From the IMG/VR virus record IMGVR_UViG_3300028377_000009, positions 1 through 64,000 of that record: DNA of 64,000 bases. One strand, given 5' to 3'. The notes beneath the pieces were generated by a model. The model saw nothing but the letters and a program-made list of their open reading frames with translations. It made no database searches and was not told the origin of the DNA. The position numbers and the translations under genes are program-made. Origin of the DNA: a virus. Positions 1-7,491 of this stretch are shown one piece after another (position 1 is the stretch's first letter; each line of letters begins with the position of its first letter).

Positions 1-11
1 AGCACCCACTA

Positions 12-521
12 ATGGATAAGTCTTTGATCCACGAGGTGATTGCGGGGTACCTGTTAAAGTACCGTCCCGTGCGCGTTTCGTTTTCGAGGCTTAAACAGGC
101 CAAGAAGATTACTGAAATCATCCAAGGGTTGGATGGTGACATTGAACGGCGCGCTAACGACGTTAGCCTTCTTCAAAGCGATCACAACCAGATAACGAAC
201 ACCCTTACGTACAAGGCGACCAGCGGGAACAAGACCTACACGGTTAAGATTCGGGCGGTCCCTCCAGAGGACGAGGATCAGCGACACTATTGGGAAGCGG
301 ACGTGAAGCTGTCTTGTTCATGTCCACATTGGCGATACGGGGGTAGTGAATACCACGCATACAAGGGTGACTACCTTTATTCGCCGAAGAACCCACGGGG
401 CACCTTGGACACCCCGCAGATCCGAGATCCTGAAAACAACAACTTTGTATGTAAGCACATGTACAAGGCGCTGTTAGAGTCGAAGCGGATTTATTTCGAT
501 CGCAAGCCACAGGTGATATAG
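12..521 (+). CDS. SWIM-type zinc-finger protein, probable virion protein
   Basis: A 169-residue protein. The C-terminal half has CxC at residues 102-104 followed by CxH at 147-149, the metal-ligand pattern of SWIM zinc fingers. Between them lies an NPRGT...PxIRDP stretch. The N-terminal half is mixed alpha/beta and not recognised. The start codon overlaps an upstream stop (TAATG at 10-14), so the gene is translationally coupled to a gene lying outside the window, and its own stop shares a base with the next start. Position at the head of a structural cluster suggests a head or neck component or a DNA/protein-binding accessory. The metal site is seen; the role is inference. Confidence 0.8.
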   Translation: MDKSLIHEVIAGYLLKYRPVRVSFSRLKQAKKITEIIQGLDGDIERRANDVSLLQSDHNQITNTLTYKATSGNKTYTVKIRAVPPEDEDQRHYWEADVKLSCSCPHWRYGGSEYHAYKGDYLYSPKNPRGTLDTPQIRDPENNNFVCKHMYKALLESKRIYFDRKPQVI

Positions 522-949
522 TGGACAAGAAAGGAGGCATAAGCCCCTTTGCCAACAAGGTTTACGAGTTGGCAAGGAACATCCGCTTGACGGCGGAGCA
601 TCTGGATTCGGTCCAGCACGTGGTGGCCTCCTTGCTCAGTCGTACAGAGGACTTGCCTTTCCTTTTGCAAGAGTTGGATTGTACCGAAGAGGAACTTTTC
701 GATGCTGCCATGCGCTTTTATAAATTCAAGGCGGAGGCGGAGGCGATTGCACAACAAGCGATCGAATGTAAGAATAGGGCAGAAGCGCTTGCTAAAGAGA
801 TTTTAGGTGATCGCTATTTCGGGCCGTTTCTGGGCCGGGATGTGGTGAACCCACACAAAGGGGTCTTTTCCCCGGAGATGCTCTTGACCGCAGGCAAAGT
901 TACCGCACGATATATTCAGAAGTTACGGCAAAAGAAGGGAGTCAAATGA
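521..949 (+). CDS. Hypothetical structural-cluster protein, helical
   Basis: A 142-residue protein starting at a GTG that overlaps the preceding stop. It is predicted mostly helical and rich in Ala, Glu and Lys, with an amphipathic stretch around residues 60-95 that may form a coiled coil. The C-terminal tail is basic (RQKKGVK). No family is recognised. Coupled translation with both neighbours (4-base overlap downstream) suggests it works with the SWIM protein and the zinc-ribbon protein in head or neck assembly. Confidence 0.75.
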   Translation: MDKKGGISPFANKVYELARNIRLTAEHLDSVQHVVASLLSRTEDLPFLLQELDCTEEELFDAAMRFYKFKAEAEAIAQQAIECKNRAEALAKEILGDRYFGPFLGRDVVNPHKGVFSPEMLLTAGKVTARYIQKLRQKKGVK

Positions 950-1347
950 GAAAGTACGATTTCAAGTGCAACGAATGTGATCACGTCCAGACAGTGAAAC
1001 TTTCGGTCGACGATTTTGACGACACGAAAGAGGCGGGCATTGATTGCACCGAATGTGACGGAACAGCCGATTTCGTATTCGATGCGGAAGGCATGATGTT
1101 CAGTTTCAAAGGCGATGCGTGGGCCGATAAGAACTACGCGGAGAAGAAGTACCGCAAGCGACGGTCGAAGTATATGGCCCGGCGTCAAGAGAAAAACCAT
1201 ATCCGCCCAACCCTCAAGCCCAACTACAAAGGCGAAGAAGCCCAGAGTTGGGAAGAGGCTCAAGATGCGGCAAGGGCCGATGGCAAGAGCACCTTGTCTT
1301 ATGAGCCGTTGATCCATCGTGAACGGGCAAAACAGCGAGGTAACTGA
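946..1347 (+). CDS. FmdB-like zinc-ribbon protein
   Basis: A 133-residue protein. Cys8/Cys11 and Cys34/Cys37 form two CxxC knuckles in an N-terminal ribbon that begins YDFKCNEC, as in FmdB-type regulators. The remaining 90 residues are highly charged (KKYRKRRSKY) and probably disordered or nucleic-acid binding. The start ATG overlaps the upstream stop by four bases and has an AAGGGAG Shine-Dalgarno. A second FmdB-type gene lies at 17609-18046 in the same structural cluster. Such ribbons are common in large phages; no activity is assigned. Confidence 0.8.
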   Translation: MRKYDFKCNECDHVQTVKLSVDDFDDTKEAGIDCTECDGTADFVFDAEGMMFSFKGDAWADKNYAEKKYRKRRSKYMARRQEKNHIRPTLKPNYKGEEAQSWEEAQDAARADGKSTLSYEPLIHRERAKQRGN

Positions 1348-1349
1348 TC

Positions 1350-2303
1350 ATGTATATCCATCGGCGAGAAGACCACCTCGTAGACGCTCTGATCGAAGAC
1401 CATTTTTGGTTGAAGCTCACAGTCAACGACGGCACAACTGGCACGGGCACCTACACCGTTTCTATCTTTGATGGCCTTTTCGGCTCCGAGGATACGACTG
1501 CAGGTGCGGACGATTCGGCAACGATTGTCGCTGATTTCAAAGCGCAGATCAATGCTTCGTCACAAGCAGTAACAGCTTTCGACGGTCCCACAGCAAGCGA
1601 GCTATACATCCGGTTCGATAAGTTTGGCCAGACGCCGGTGGATACTTACAATCAGATTTACAATTACGCAGCGTCGACTACAGACGACGGTGGCACCATT
1701 ACATTGGTTCCCGTTAGACCTGAATCCTATGCGGTCAAGAACGCCGCCAATTGGGACGGGGCATTTGCTGCAATGGAAACAGTTTCTTTTGTGAGCGGGG
1801 CGCGGTCGGACAAATACCAGTCGTCAAACGCTATGATGGCGAATCAGGTTTACGCCAACCAGCTACAGAACCGAACCCGGTTCCTTTTTGATCCGGCAGA
1901 CTATTCGTTGGACGATAAAGACGTTTTGTTTTTCCAGACGTCGCCGGTGTTTGGCGGTGTGGAAGTACATACGAAACCGATCGAAATAGTCATGTCCACG
2001 CAACAGTATAGGGATCAAAGGACTCCGTTGCTTCTTACGGGGACGGCCCCCGCAGGTGCTTCGCAAGATGATGCTTTGACCTTTGAGTTGCCGCGCAAAG
2101 CTATTGACTTTTCAATCCGAAATGTGTCGGCTGGTGATAACGTGTTTGTTTCCTTTGGCACTGGATCTTCGGAGATCTCGGTCGGATCGAACGAAAAGTT
2201 TAGTGATAACCGACCGGGTTTCGGGCGCTTTAGCGTTCGGGGCGATGGGATTGATGTTGATGTTGAAATTTACTTGGTACTTTCTCACAGCCCCAGCTTG
2301 TAA
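1350..2303 (+). CDS. Beta-rich structural protein, probable virion surface or neck component
   Basis: A 317-residue protein, beta-rich and Thr/Ser/Gly/Asp-rich, with few charged clusters. Residues 20-110 contain TYTVSIFDG and a DFKAQINASSQAV helix like the repeat units in the sheath gene of this window. The C-terminal 80 residues (SIRNVSAGDNVFVSFG ... DVDVEIYLVLS) look like a compact beta-sandwich. It starts two bases after the zinc-ribbon gene, so it belongs to the same transcription unit. No catalytic motif is visible. Confidence 0.8.
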   Translation: MYIHRREDHLVDALIEDHFWLKLTVNDGTTGTGTYTVSIFDGLFGSEDTTAGADDSATIVADFKAQINASSQAVTAFDGPTASELYIRFDKFGQTPVDTYNQIYNYAASTTDDGGTITLVPVRPESYAVKNAANWDGAFAAMETVSFVSGARSDKYQSSNAMMANQVYANQLQNRTRFLFDPADYSLDDKDVLFFQTSPVFGGVEVHTKPIEIVMSTQQYRDQRTPLLLTGTAPAGASQDDALTFELPRKAIDFSIRNVSAGDNVFVSFGTGSSEISVGSNEKFSDNRPGFGRFSVRGDGIDVDVEIYLVLSHSPSL

Positions 2304-2368
2304 ACGGGGCGTCGATAAAGTTTTGATATAGTAGGTCAAAGGATCTACTTAACGCTTCGGAGGCTTCC

Positions 2369-2974
2369 ATGCTCATTCGACTTGTACATACCCAGAGCAC
2401 CGATGGTGCGCTTCTGGTGACAGATATTGATTCCGGGCTTCCCAATGAGGAGTTCGGCTTTTACCGCAAGCAGCCTGTTTACGTGCCGTATCACCGCACG
2501 TATTTCGGCAGCGACAATCTAGTCAAGGTTGACCAGACCAAGGCTGGCTTTGTTGATCTCGTCCCTAGCGATAAGGCTCGTCTATCTGCGGATAGCGGCG
2601 TTATCAAAGGTCTGTCGGATAACGGTTTTCTTACGGTCACTGAGATTCCGACCGGTGCTCTTGCAGCTCCGACGATTTCTGCAGTCACGATGGACGATGC
2701 GACGGGTGGGGATGATAGTATTGGTACTGTGGATGATGGATCGCTCACCATCGACGGTACTAATTTCACGTCTTACGCTCCCGATGTAACTTCCATTTCA
2801 GTGACGGATGGGGCTACTTCGGTTGAGCTTACCGATGCTGATACTGGAGTATCTGTTTCGGATACGCAGATCACCATCACGGGTAACGCTCATGGCTTTG
2901 CTGCGACGGTTACGGAAGTAACGGTTACGGCTAACAGTCAGGATGTGACCAGCACTGTAACGGCAACTGTCTAA
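2369..2974 (+). CDS. Structural protein with C-terminal Ig-like (IPT/TIG-type) domain
   Basis: A 201-residue protein with a GGAGG Shine-Dalgarno seven bases before ATG. Residues 1-100 form an unrecognised domain containing SADSGVIKGLSDNGFLTV, which resembles the C-terminus of the protein at 3358-3777 (SFDGGVLKGLVDKGWIKV). From about residue 95, APTISAVTMDD...LTIDGTNF...VSVSDTQITI has the typical layout of an IPT/TIG Ig-like fold. This suggests a decoration or tail/neck protein that exposes an Ig-like domain. Family assignment is by eye. Confidence 0.8.
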   Translation: MLIRLVHTQSTDGALLVTDIDSGLPNEEFGFYRKQPVYVPYHRTYFGSDNLVKVDQTKAGFVDLVPSDKARLSADSGVIKGLSDNGFLTVTEIPTGALAAPTISAVTMDDATGGDDSIGTVDDGSLTIDGTNFTSYAPDVTSISVTDGATSVELTDADTGVSVSDTQITITGNAHGFAATVTEVTVTANSQDVTSTVTATV

Positions 2975-2981
2975 TCATTAA

Positions 2982-3356
2982 ATGGATGAGACACAGGCTA
3001 AACAGATCCGGGAAGCACTTTCCCGGCATAGGGCGGACTTTCGAGGCGTCCTATGGCAGCCGCGTCGTCTAGCACAGACGAACACGGTAGCCTTGATCAT
3101 GGAAGTCGTAAAAGGTCTTGTTTCAGAAGTTAAAGGTTTACCCCTCGATGACCTTCCCACGTCGAGTAAATTGCGGCGCTATCAGCACGATGTGACGATT
3201 GCGTATGAGAAGGTCAAGAGGGATCGTTTGTATAATCAGGCCGAGTTCTTTGCGCAGGTTGGAGTAGTGTTCAATCTGGCGAGCAAGGTTTTTGAGGAGT
3301 TGGCACGGCTAGAACGCATGGGTTATTTCGACCCCAACATTGCACAGGAGAATTGA
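2982..3356 (+). CDS. Hypothetical helical protein of the structural cluster
   Basis: A 124-residue, helix-rich protein with Arg/Lys-rich stretches (REALSRHRADF, KLRRYQHDV). No family is recognised. It begins eight bases after the Ig-like protein and ends one base before the next start, so it is part of the same operon. The similar-motif proteins on either side (2369 and 3358) suggest it takes part in the same assembly. Confidence 0.75.
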   Translation: MDETQAKQIREALSRHRADFRGVLWQPRRLAQTNTVALIMEVVKGLVSEVKGLPLDDLPTSSKLRRYQHDVTIAYEKVKRDRLYNQAEFFAQVGVVFNLASKVFEELARLERMGYFDPNIAQEN

Positions 3357-3357
3357 C

Positions 3358-3777
3358 ATGGCAAGAATTAGCGTAGTGGGTACGCCCTTCGATAAGGTCC
3401 TCTTGCAGGATCTCGACAAGAAGCAATCCCTTCGAGAGCACACAATTAACCCTCCCGGACAGGAGCGTTACATTCATCCCGTGGACGTAGAGGCACTGGA
3501 CGCATTGCTTGATAGCCTTGGGGTTACCGAAGATGCGGCTGCAGTGATCGCAGGTACGGTTGATGCGGGTGACATTTCGTTGGCCAACATCGACACTGTA
3601 ACTACTGAAGGTCTTACGGCTGATGAGCAGCAGGATGTACAGGATCTGTTGTCTTATTCGTTCGTAGAGACGGGACATTTCCTTCTGTCTTTCGACGGTG
3701 GTGTCCTGAAGGGCCTCGTCGACAAGGGATGGATCAAAGTATTCACCGATGCAGGTGACGCACTTTTCACCCTGTAA
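3358..3777 (+). CDS. Hypothetical structural protein sharing a C-terminal motif with the 2369 gene
   Basis: A 139-residue protein. The ATG at 3358 is chosen because ACAGGAG lies just upstream, ten bases away. It is acidic. Its last 25 residues (LSFDGGVLKGLVDKGWIKVF) repeat the motif in the middle of the 2369-2974 protein, suggesting a shared interaction surface. There is no enzymatic motif. Confidence 0.75.
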   Translation: MARISVVGTPFDKVLLQDLDKKQSLREHTINPPGQERYIHPVDVEALDALLDSLGVTEDAAAVIAGTVDAGDISLANIDTVTTEGLTADEQQDVQDLLSYSFVETGHFLLSFDGGVLKGLVDKGWIKVFTDAGDALFTL

Positions 3778-3920
3778 GATGGGTGTAGTCTATGCGTAAT
3801 TACGATCCAACCCAACCCTTGCGGACTCGTTCCGATTATGGGGAGTGTCACGGGCCAGTGGAAGATCAACCTTCTTACTGCCCGGCACTCCCTCGGGGTG
3901 CTGAATCTGAGGACGATACC

Positions 3921-4244
3921 ATGAGCGATAAGAATTCCTTTCGGGATGACTTAATCAAACTAGGGACGGACCGCCCGGACCTTCGGGATCATATCCGACC
4001 GGTCTTGGCACAGCTTCAAAAGGAAGCAGCCATTTCCCGTAAAATGGATCGCCTCCTATCCAAGATGGATCGGGCATCACAGGAACTGGACGGTACGTTT
4101 GATGATGCTGTTCAGGGGCTTATCCGTGAGGACGACGGACCCAGCAAAGACTTAGCAGCGGAAACCCTCCGTGATCAGTTGGAACTGGTCCTGAAGGATA
4201 CCAAAGAGTCTTTGCGGTACCTGAAAAACAATTACGGGGTCTAA
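3921..4244 (+). CDS. Module A protein 1 (small, leader-like N-terminus)
   Basis: A 107-residue protein. The ATG at 3921 is preferred over an in-frame ATG at 3792 because GAGG lies about 8 bases upstream and because the protein then starts with the recurring module A: FRDDLIKLGTDRPDLRDH followed by IRPVL. The rest is a charged, helical tail (KDTKESLRYLKNN). Five other genes in the window begin with the same module (4248, 7164, 12617, 15299, 22740). The sequence between 3778 and 3920 holds no other convincing gene, only a GC-rich hairpin (GCACTCC/GGGGTGC) near 3884-3900. Confidence 0.75.
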   Translation: MSDKNSFRDDLIKLGTDRPDLRDHIRPVLAQLQKEAAISRKMDRLLSKMDRASQELDGTFDDAVQGLIREDDGPSKDLAAETLRDQLELVLKDTKESLRYLKNNYGV

Positions 4245-4247
4245 TTC

Positions 4248-4526
4248 ATGTCTGATCTAAAAGACGCACTTATTGGATTGAACGTGTACCGTGAAGAATC
4301 ACGTCCCCACCTCCGTCCTATCCTAGCTGAATTGGATAGGGAAGCGGTAACTCCGGGCCGGGTCAAGAAGTTGATCAAGACCCTTCAGGACGTGGATGCT
4401 GAAATCAGAGGCGTGGTCGGTGAGATTAACACCGAAGGCGACCTCCAAAACGCCCGGCGTCTGAAAGACGAGCTTAAAGATCACATCCGAAACCTCAAGC
4501 GACACGTTAGTGACTTGGGGGGCTAA
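4248..4526 (+). CDS. Module A protein 2
   Basis: A 92-residue protein, nearly all of it module A plus a helical tail. It opens LKDALIGLNVYREESRPH then LRPIL. It lies three bases after module A protein 1 and is clearly a diverged tandem copy: both end in a helix of similar composition (KDHIRNLKRHV against KESLRYLKNNY). The module's meaning is unknown. My inference is a virion-targeting or scaffold-interaction signal. Confidence 0.8.
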   Translation: MSDLKDALIGLNVYREESRPHLRPILAELDREAVTPGRVKKLIKTLQDVDAEIRGVVGEINTEGDLQNARRLKDELKDHIRNLKRHVSDLGG

Positions 4527-4552
4527 TCGGAACCCTAAGTTGATGAAGTTAT

Positions 4553-4789
4553 ATGAGTGTTAAAAAGGATTTTCGAACATGCGATCTGTATTTCGCCGCT
4601 TTCCTAAAGGCGGCGGGCATCGTGTTCACGGGTTCATCGAAAGTGGGTCGCAAGACCTATTTCATTTTTGAAAATGACGATGAGATGCGGGGGATGCGTG
4701 ACGGGTATTTTGCGGGAACGGCACAAGTGTCCGCCCTTCGACATGCCAATGAGATCCGCAACCTCAAGCGATTATGCCACATGCCTTGA
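4553..4789 (+). CDS. DUF5659-like small protein
   Basis: A 78-residue protein beginning FRTCDLYFAAFLKAAG and ending with an Ala/Arg-rich helix. The pattern (xTxDLYLAAFLxxxG, a short beta region, YFxGxxxVxxxxxAxxxR) matches the small DUF5659 family common in phages and prophages. Function is unknown in the family. It lies between module A genes and a connector-like gene. Confidence 0.75.
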   Translation: MSVKKDFRTCDLYFAAFLKAAGIVFTGSSKVGRKTYFIFENDDEMRGMRDGYFAGTAQVSALRHANEIRNLKRLCHMP

Positions 4790-4804
4790 TCGGAGATACA
4801 AGTT

Positions 4805-5695
4805 ATGCCCTTGGAATTGACACGCGGTTCGATTACGGAACCCGATGATCTTGATATTCAGGTAGTTGATTCCGGCAACTCCCCGATCGACCCTCATACA
4901 ATCAGTTACGCCCTTTACGATGTGACGACAGGCGTCGAAGTCCTTATAGGGCCGTCTGATCGCCTCCCTGTGCGTATCGAGTTGGGCCATTATTACGCCC
5001 ACTTCCAGATCCCAGAGAATGCCGCCTACGGTCTTTACAGGATCCGCTGGACCCTACAAGAGACGACCACCTCACCACAGTACACGGTGATGCAAGAGTT
5101 CGAGGTCGTACAGGAGTCCAAAATCCAAGCCCAGCTATGGACGCCCGTACAGGCGGACCTGATTAGACGGTTGCGTACTTTGCTCCGGGATAATAATCCC
5201 GATAAGCATTATCATTTCAGGCCGCCCACTTCCTCGGGTACGGTCAACGAATACAACAGGGTCTTCGCTTATATTTGGGAAGACAACGAATTGATCGAAT
5301 ACATGGAACAGGCCATGTTCGCGATCAACGCTTCGCCTCCCGAAACACATTTCCGGGACTTGACTCAGTTGGTCAACACTAAACGTGATTGGATCCCGTG
5401 GGTTATGACCGGTGCGACTGTTCATGCTTGCATCGCTCTAGCCCTCAACTGGATCGCCGACGAATTCGATTACAGTATCGGCGGCATTTCCTTGTCCATC
5501 GAGAAGTCTTCTAAATACGAGTCTATCAAGCAAAACGCCGAAGGCCGTTTCGATAAGATGATGGAAAACAAGAGCCGCACGGTGAAAATCATGCGTGGTT
5601 TGCGTCAGAGTCGTTACGGACTTGGTGTACGCTCCAGCTTCGGCCCTGTTACGGGTAAAGGCGTTATGACTCCCCGCAAATTCATGGGCCTCTAA
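4805..5695 (+). CDS. Neck/connector-like structural protein with N-terminal Ig-like domain
   Basis: A 296-residue protein. Residues 1-105 form a beta-sandwich-like domain (DLDIQVVDSGNSPIDP ... YRIRWTLQE ... QEFEVVQE). Residues 115-230 are helical and include LIRRLRTLLRDNNPDKHYHFRPP, FAYIWEDNELIEYMEQA and a hydrophobic helix around VHACIALALNWIA. The last 50 residues are basic. This organisation is typical of neck or head-tail connector proteins in large myophages, but I cannot name the orthologue. The stop codon overlaps the next ATG (TAATG). Confidence 0.75.
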   Translation: MPLELTRGSITEPDDLDIQVVDSGNSPIDPHTISYALYDVTTGVEVLIGPSDRLPVRIELGHYYAHFQIPENAAYGLYRIRWTLQETTTSPQYTVMQEFEVVQESKIQAQLWTPVQADLIRRLRTLLRDNNPDKHYHFRPPTSSGTVNEYNRVFAYIWEDNELIEYMEQAMFAINASPPETHFRDLTQLVNTKRDWIPWVMTGATVHACIALALNWIADEFDYSIGGISLSIEKSSKYESIKQNAEGRFDKMMENKSRTVKIMRGLRQSRYGLGVRSSFGPVTGKGVMTPRKFMGL

Positions 5696-6162
5696 TGTCA
5701 GAACGAATTGCCAACCACGTCGCACGGGTTTTCTTGGCGGAAAAGTTAAAGGACACCGGCGAAGAATCCTTTTACGGTGGCCCCATTTACCGGATGAATG
5801 TACGGGACGATGAGTTCGTGCATTTCACCTATGCAGACCGGGCGCAAGAGATACTTGATTCGGGTAAGCTCTTGGCTGATCCTCCGTACAAAAAGTTTGG
5901 ACTTGCGGGCGTACAGGCGGTATCTACCGTGTGGGGTCACTATAGCTCCGGCGTACAGGTCACGCACCTCAAAGGTGGGGACAAGGTTGCAATCGTGTTT
6001 CAAACCCCGGATGTGCCTGATATCGGATACCCGGAAGAGGTAATCTGGAAATCCGATGTACGCCTTGTCAGGCCCAAAGTCCTGCACATATTCAAAGGGG
6101 TGAAGATGTTACTTCGGACCCCAGAAAAGGTGCCGGAAGGTTCGGTCGTTCAGTACAAGTAA
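5695..6162 (+). CDS. Module B protein with ADP-ribosyltransferase-like domain
   Basis: A 155-residue protein. The N-terminus (RIANHVARVFLAEKL) is module B, shared with 6173, 8848, 11115 and 39809. Residues 35-120 contain FVHFTYADRAQEILDSGKL, a serine/tryptophan strand (AVSTVWG), then GDKVAIVF and YPEEVIW. The order 'HFT...A..I...G.L', a beta core and a late Glu resembles DarT/ART-like folds, with the Glu pair of PEEV as the possible catalytic acid. This is a pattern match only. T4 packages ADP-ribosyltransferases with its DNA, which makes the fusion to a leader-like module notable. Alternative: a non-enzymatic virion protein. Confidence 0.7.
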   Translation: MSERIANHVARVFLAEKLKDTGEESFYGGPIYRMNVRDDEFVHFTYADRAQEILDSGKLLADPPYKKFGLAGVQAVSTVWGHYSSGVQVTHLKGGDKVAIVFQTPDVPDIGYPEEVIWKSDVRLVRPKVLHIFKGVKMLLRTPEKVPEGSVVQYK

Positions 6163-6172
6163 GGAGACCCTG

Positions 6173-6616
6173 ATGTCGCATAATTCAAAACTAGCTCGAC
6201 GGGTGGCCCGCCTCTATATGGCGGCTTCATGGCCTCCAGAACGCAAAAAGACGTATTACGATTTCAAGAGGGGCATGTCGATTAAGGACGTCCTTGATCG
6301 GTGGTCTGAGGACGGACAGAAACTTTACGACCCGGACAAAATAACGTTCCGGGCCGGGGGTAAGTCAAACAGCATGTACGCCCACGGCACTATCCCTATT
6401 CGGGAACTCCTAAAGTACCGTGAGTACAAACGCCCCGTGGTTGATGAGCTTGTTGATTCCATCCAGAGCGAAGGCTTCAACACGGCCATTCAGGTGATTG
6501 TGGGTAAGGACGGCAAGGCTAAGATCGGGGAGGGAAACCACCGCGTCGTTGCCGCTGAAAAGGCAGGGCTTAAAGAGTTGCCCGTCTATTTCCACTTTTA
6601 CCAGAGTGGTGCTTGA
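6173..6616 (+). CDS. Module B protein with ParB/Srx-like domain
   Basis: A 147-residue protein with an AAGGAG Shine-Dalgarno. The N-terminus SKLARRVARLYMAA is the clearest copy of module B. Residues 70-145 look like the ParB/sulfiredoxin fold: IPIRELLKYREYKRPVVDEL, then a strand, then GEGNHRVVAAEKAGL, where the GNHR motif is the phosphate or CTP-binding loop of this superfamily, and finally LPVYFHF. Domain assignment is by motif. Proteins of this fold act as nucleases, NTPases or DNA-segregation factors; which applies is unknown. It is adjacent to the ART-like module B gene. Confidence 0.75.
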   Translation: MSHNSKLARRVARLYMAASWPPERKKTYYDFKRGMSIKDVLDRWSEDGQKLYDPDKITFRAGGKSNSMYAHGTIPIRELLKYREYKRPVVDELVDSIQSEGFNTAIQVIVGKDGKAKIGEGNHRVVAAEKAGLKELPVYFHFYQSGA

Positions 6617-6708
6617 CACGCGGTCCGACTTTCCATTGAAAATCCACTTATGTTCTGTGTTTGGTGGAGTTGAGTGTTTCATTTCCAACACTTCGCCGAG
6701 AGGGGCTT

Positions 6709-7086
6709 ATGTGGGCCAAGACTAATGCGTTGTATCAGTATCGTTCACCCTCCTATCCAGAGTTTGCTTTCTTTTACCTGCCGCTTCCCAAATATGAACA
6801 GAAGAGGTTTCGTCAGCGGTACAATCAGTTTATGAACACCTTCGAGTTCATGGATGATCTCGTTCGAAGCCGCCTGATTCTCATGGAAGAGAAATCCGAC
6901 CACCGGGTCTTTCGATATGAATGGCCCGATGAGGAGGATATGCAAGATCACCTTATTGGCCGGTTGCCGAAAGGTCTTGTGATCGAGCTAGGTGCTGTTA
7001 TCCTCGGTTGGATGCGTGCGGATAATGAAGAAGCCAATGTCTTTATGGAGCGTGTCGTGGGCGACTTGAAGGAGGCCCTCCTCTAA
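6709..7086 (+). CDS. Hypothetical protein
   Basis: A 125-residue protein. The ATG at 6709 follows GAGAGGGG. A longer TTG start at 6661 is possible but less likely. The protein is rich in aromatic residues and Met (YPEFAFFYLPLPKYEQ), with an amphipathic C-terminal helix. No family is recognised. The 92-base gap upstream contains TTGACA at 6615-6620 but no good -10 box at the right distance. Confidence 0.7.
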   Translation: MWAKTNALYQYRSPSYPEFAFFYLPLPKYEQKRFRQRYNQFMNTFEFMDDLVRSRLILMEEKSDHRVFRYEWPDEEDMQDHLIGRLPKGLVIELGAVILGWMRADNEEANVFMERVVGDLKEALL

Positions 7087-7110
7087 GTTCCATCGGTTAT
7101 TCGCTTATAT

Positions 7111-7150
7111 ACGAGGTACGGTAGACACAATGCCGTACCTCGTTTTATTT
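7111..7150 (+). terminator. Rho-independent terminator
   Basis: A perfect 11-base-pair stem (ACGAGGTACGG at 7111-7121 with CCGTACCTCGT at 7133-7143), an 11-base loop, and a T-rich tail TTTATTTCTT. It ends the transcription unit of the 6709 gene and lies just before module A protein 3. Confidence 0.85.
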
Positions 7151-7163
7151 CTTGGAGTTCCCG

Positions 7164-7472
7164 ATGGATCTCGAAAGTCGCTTGATAAAATTGGGGGCCT
7201 CCCGGAAAGACCTCCGTCCACATATCCGTCCTATCCTTGCTCTAATTAGATTGGCAAGCTCTACCCTTTATGCGGTTGTTGATCAAAAAGTGGGTGGTGG
7301 GATAATCGGTGCTTCTGACAATGTACATGCCAAAAAAGAACGTTTTTGGCGAGGCCGGTTGCCTGCGGACTGGAAAAAAGCCTACACCGCTACGACCAGA
7401 AAAATGGCCGTGACCCCGATTGGGGCAACGCCAATGATCTGGGAAGGGTGCTTGATTTGCTCGAACAAGTGA
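7164..7472 (+). CDS. Module A protein 3, probably frameshifted
   Basis: As read in one frame this is 102 residues from the ATG at 7164 (TTGGAG upstream). It starts MDLESRLIKLGASRKD then LRPHIRPILAL, a textbook module A. The zero-frame C-terminus after about residue 72 is unconvincing. From 7374 onward the -1 frame reads like a normal protein (YDQKNGRDPDWGN, then NDLGRVLDLLEQV) and stops at 7486, six bases before the next ATG. Two A6 runs (7332-7337, 7374-7379) lie in the zero frame. This is either an indel in a homopolymer, a real mutation, or a -1 programmed frameshift. Confidence 0.65.
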   Translation: MDLESRLIKLGASRKDLRPHIRPILALIRLASSTLYAVVDQKVGGGIIGASDNVHAKKERFWRGRLPADWKKAYTATTRKMAVTPIGATPMIWEGCLICSNK

Positions 7473-7491
7473 ACCGTTTCATGTGATCTTT

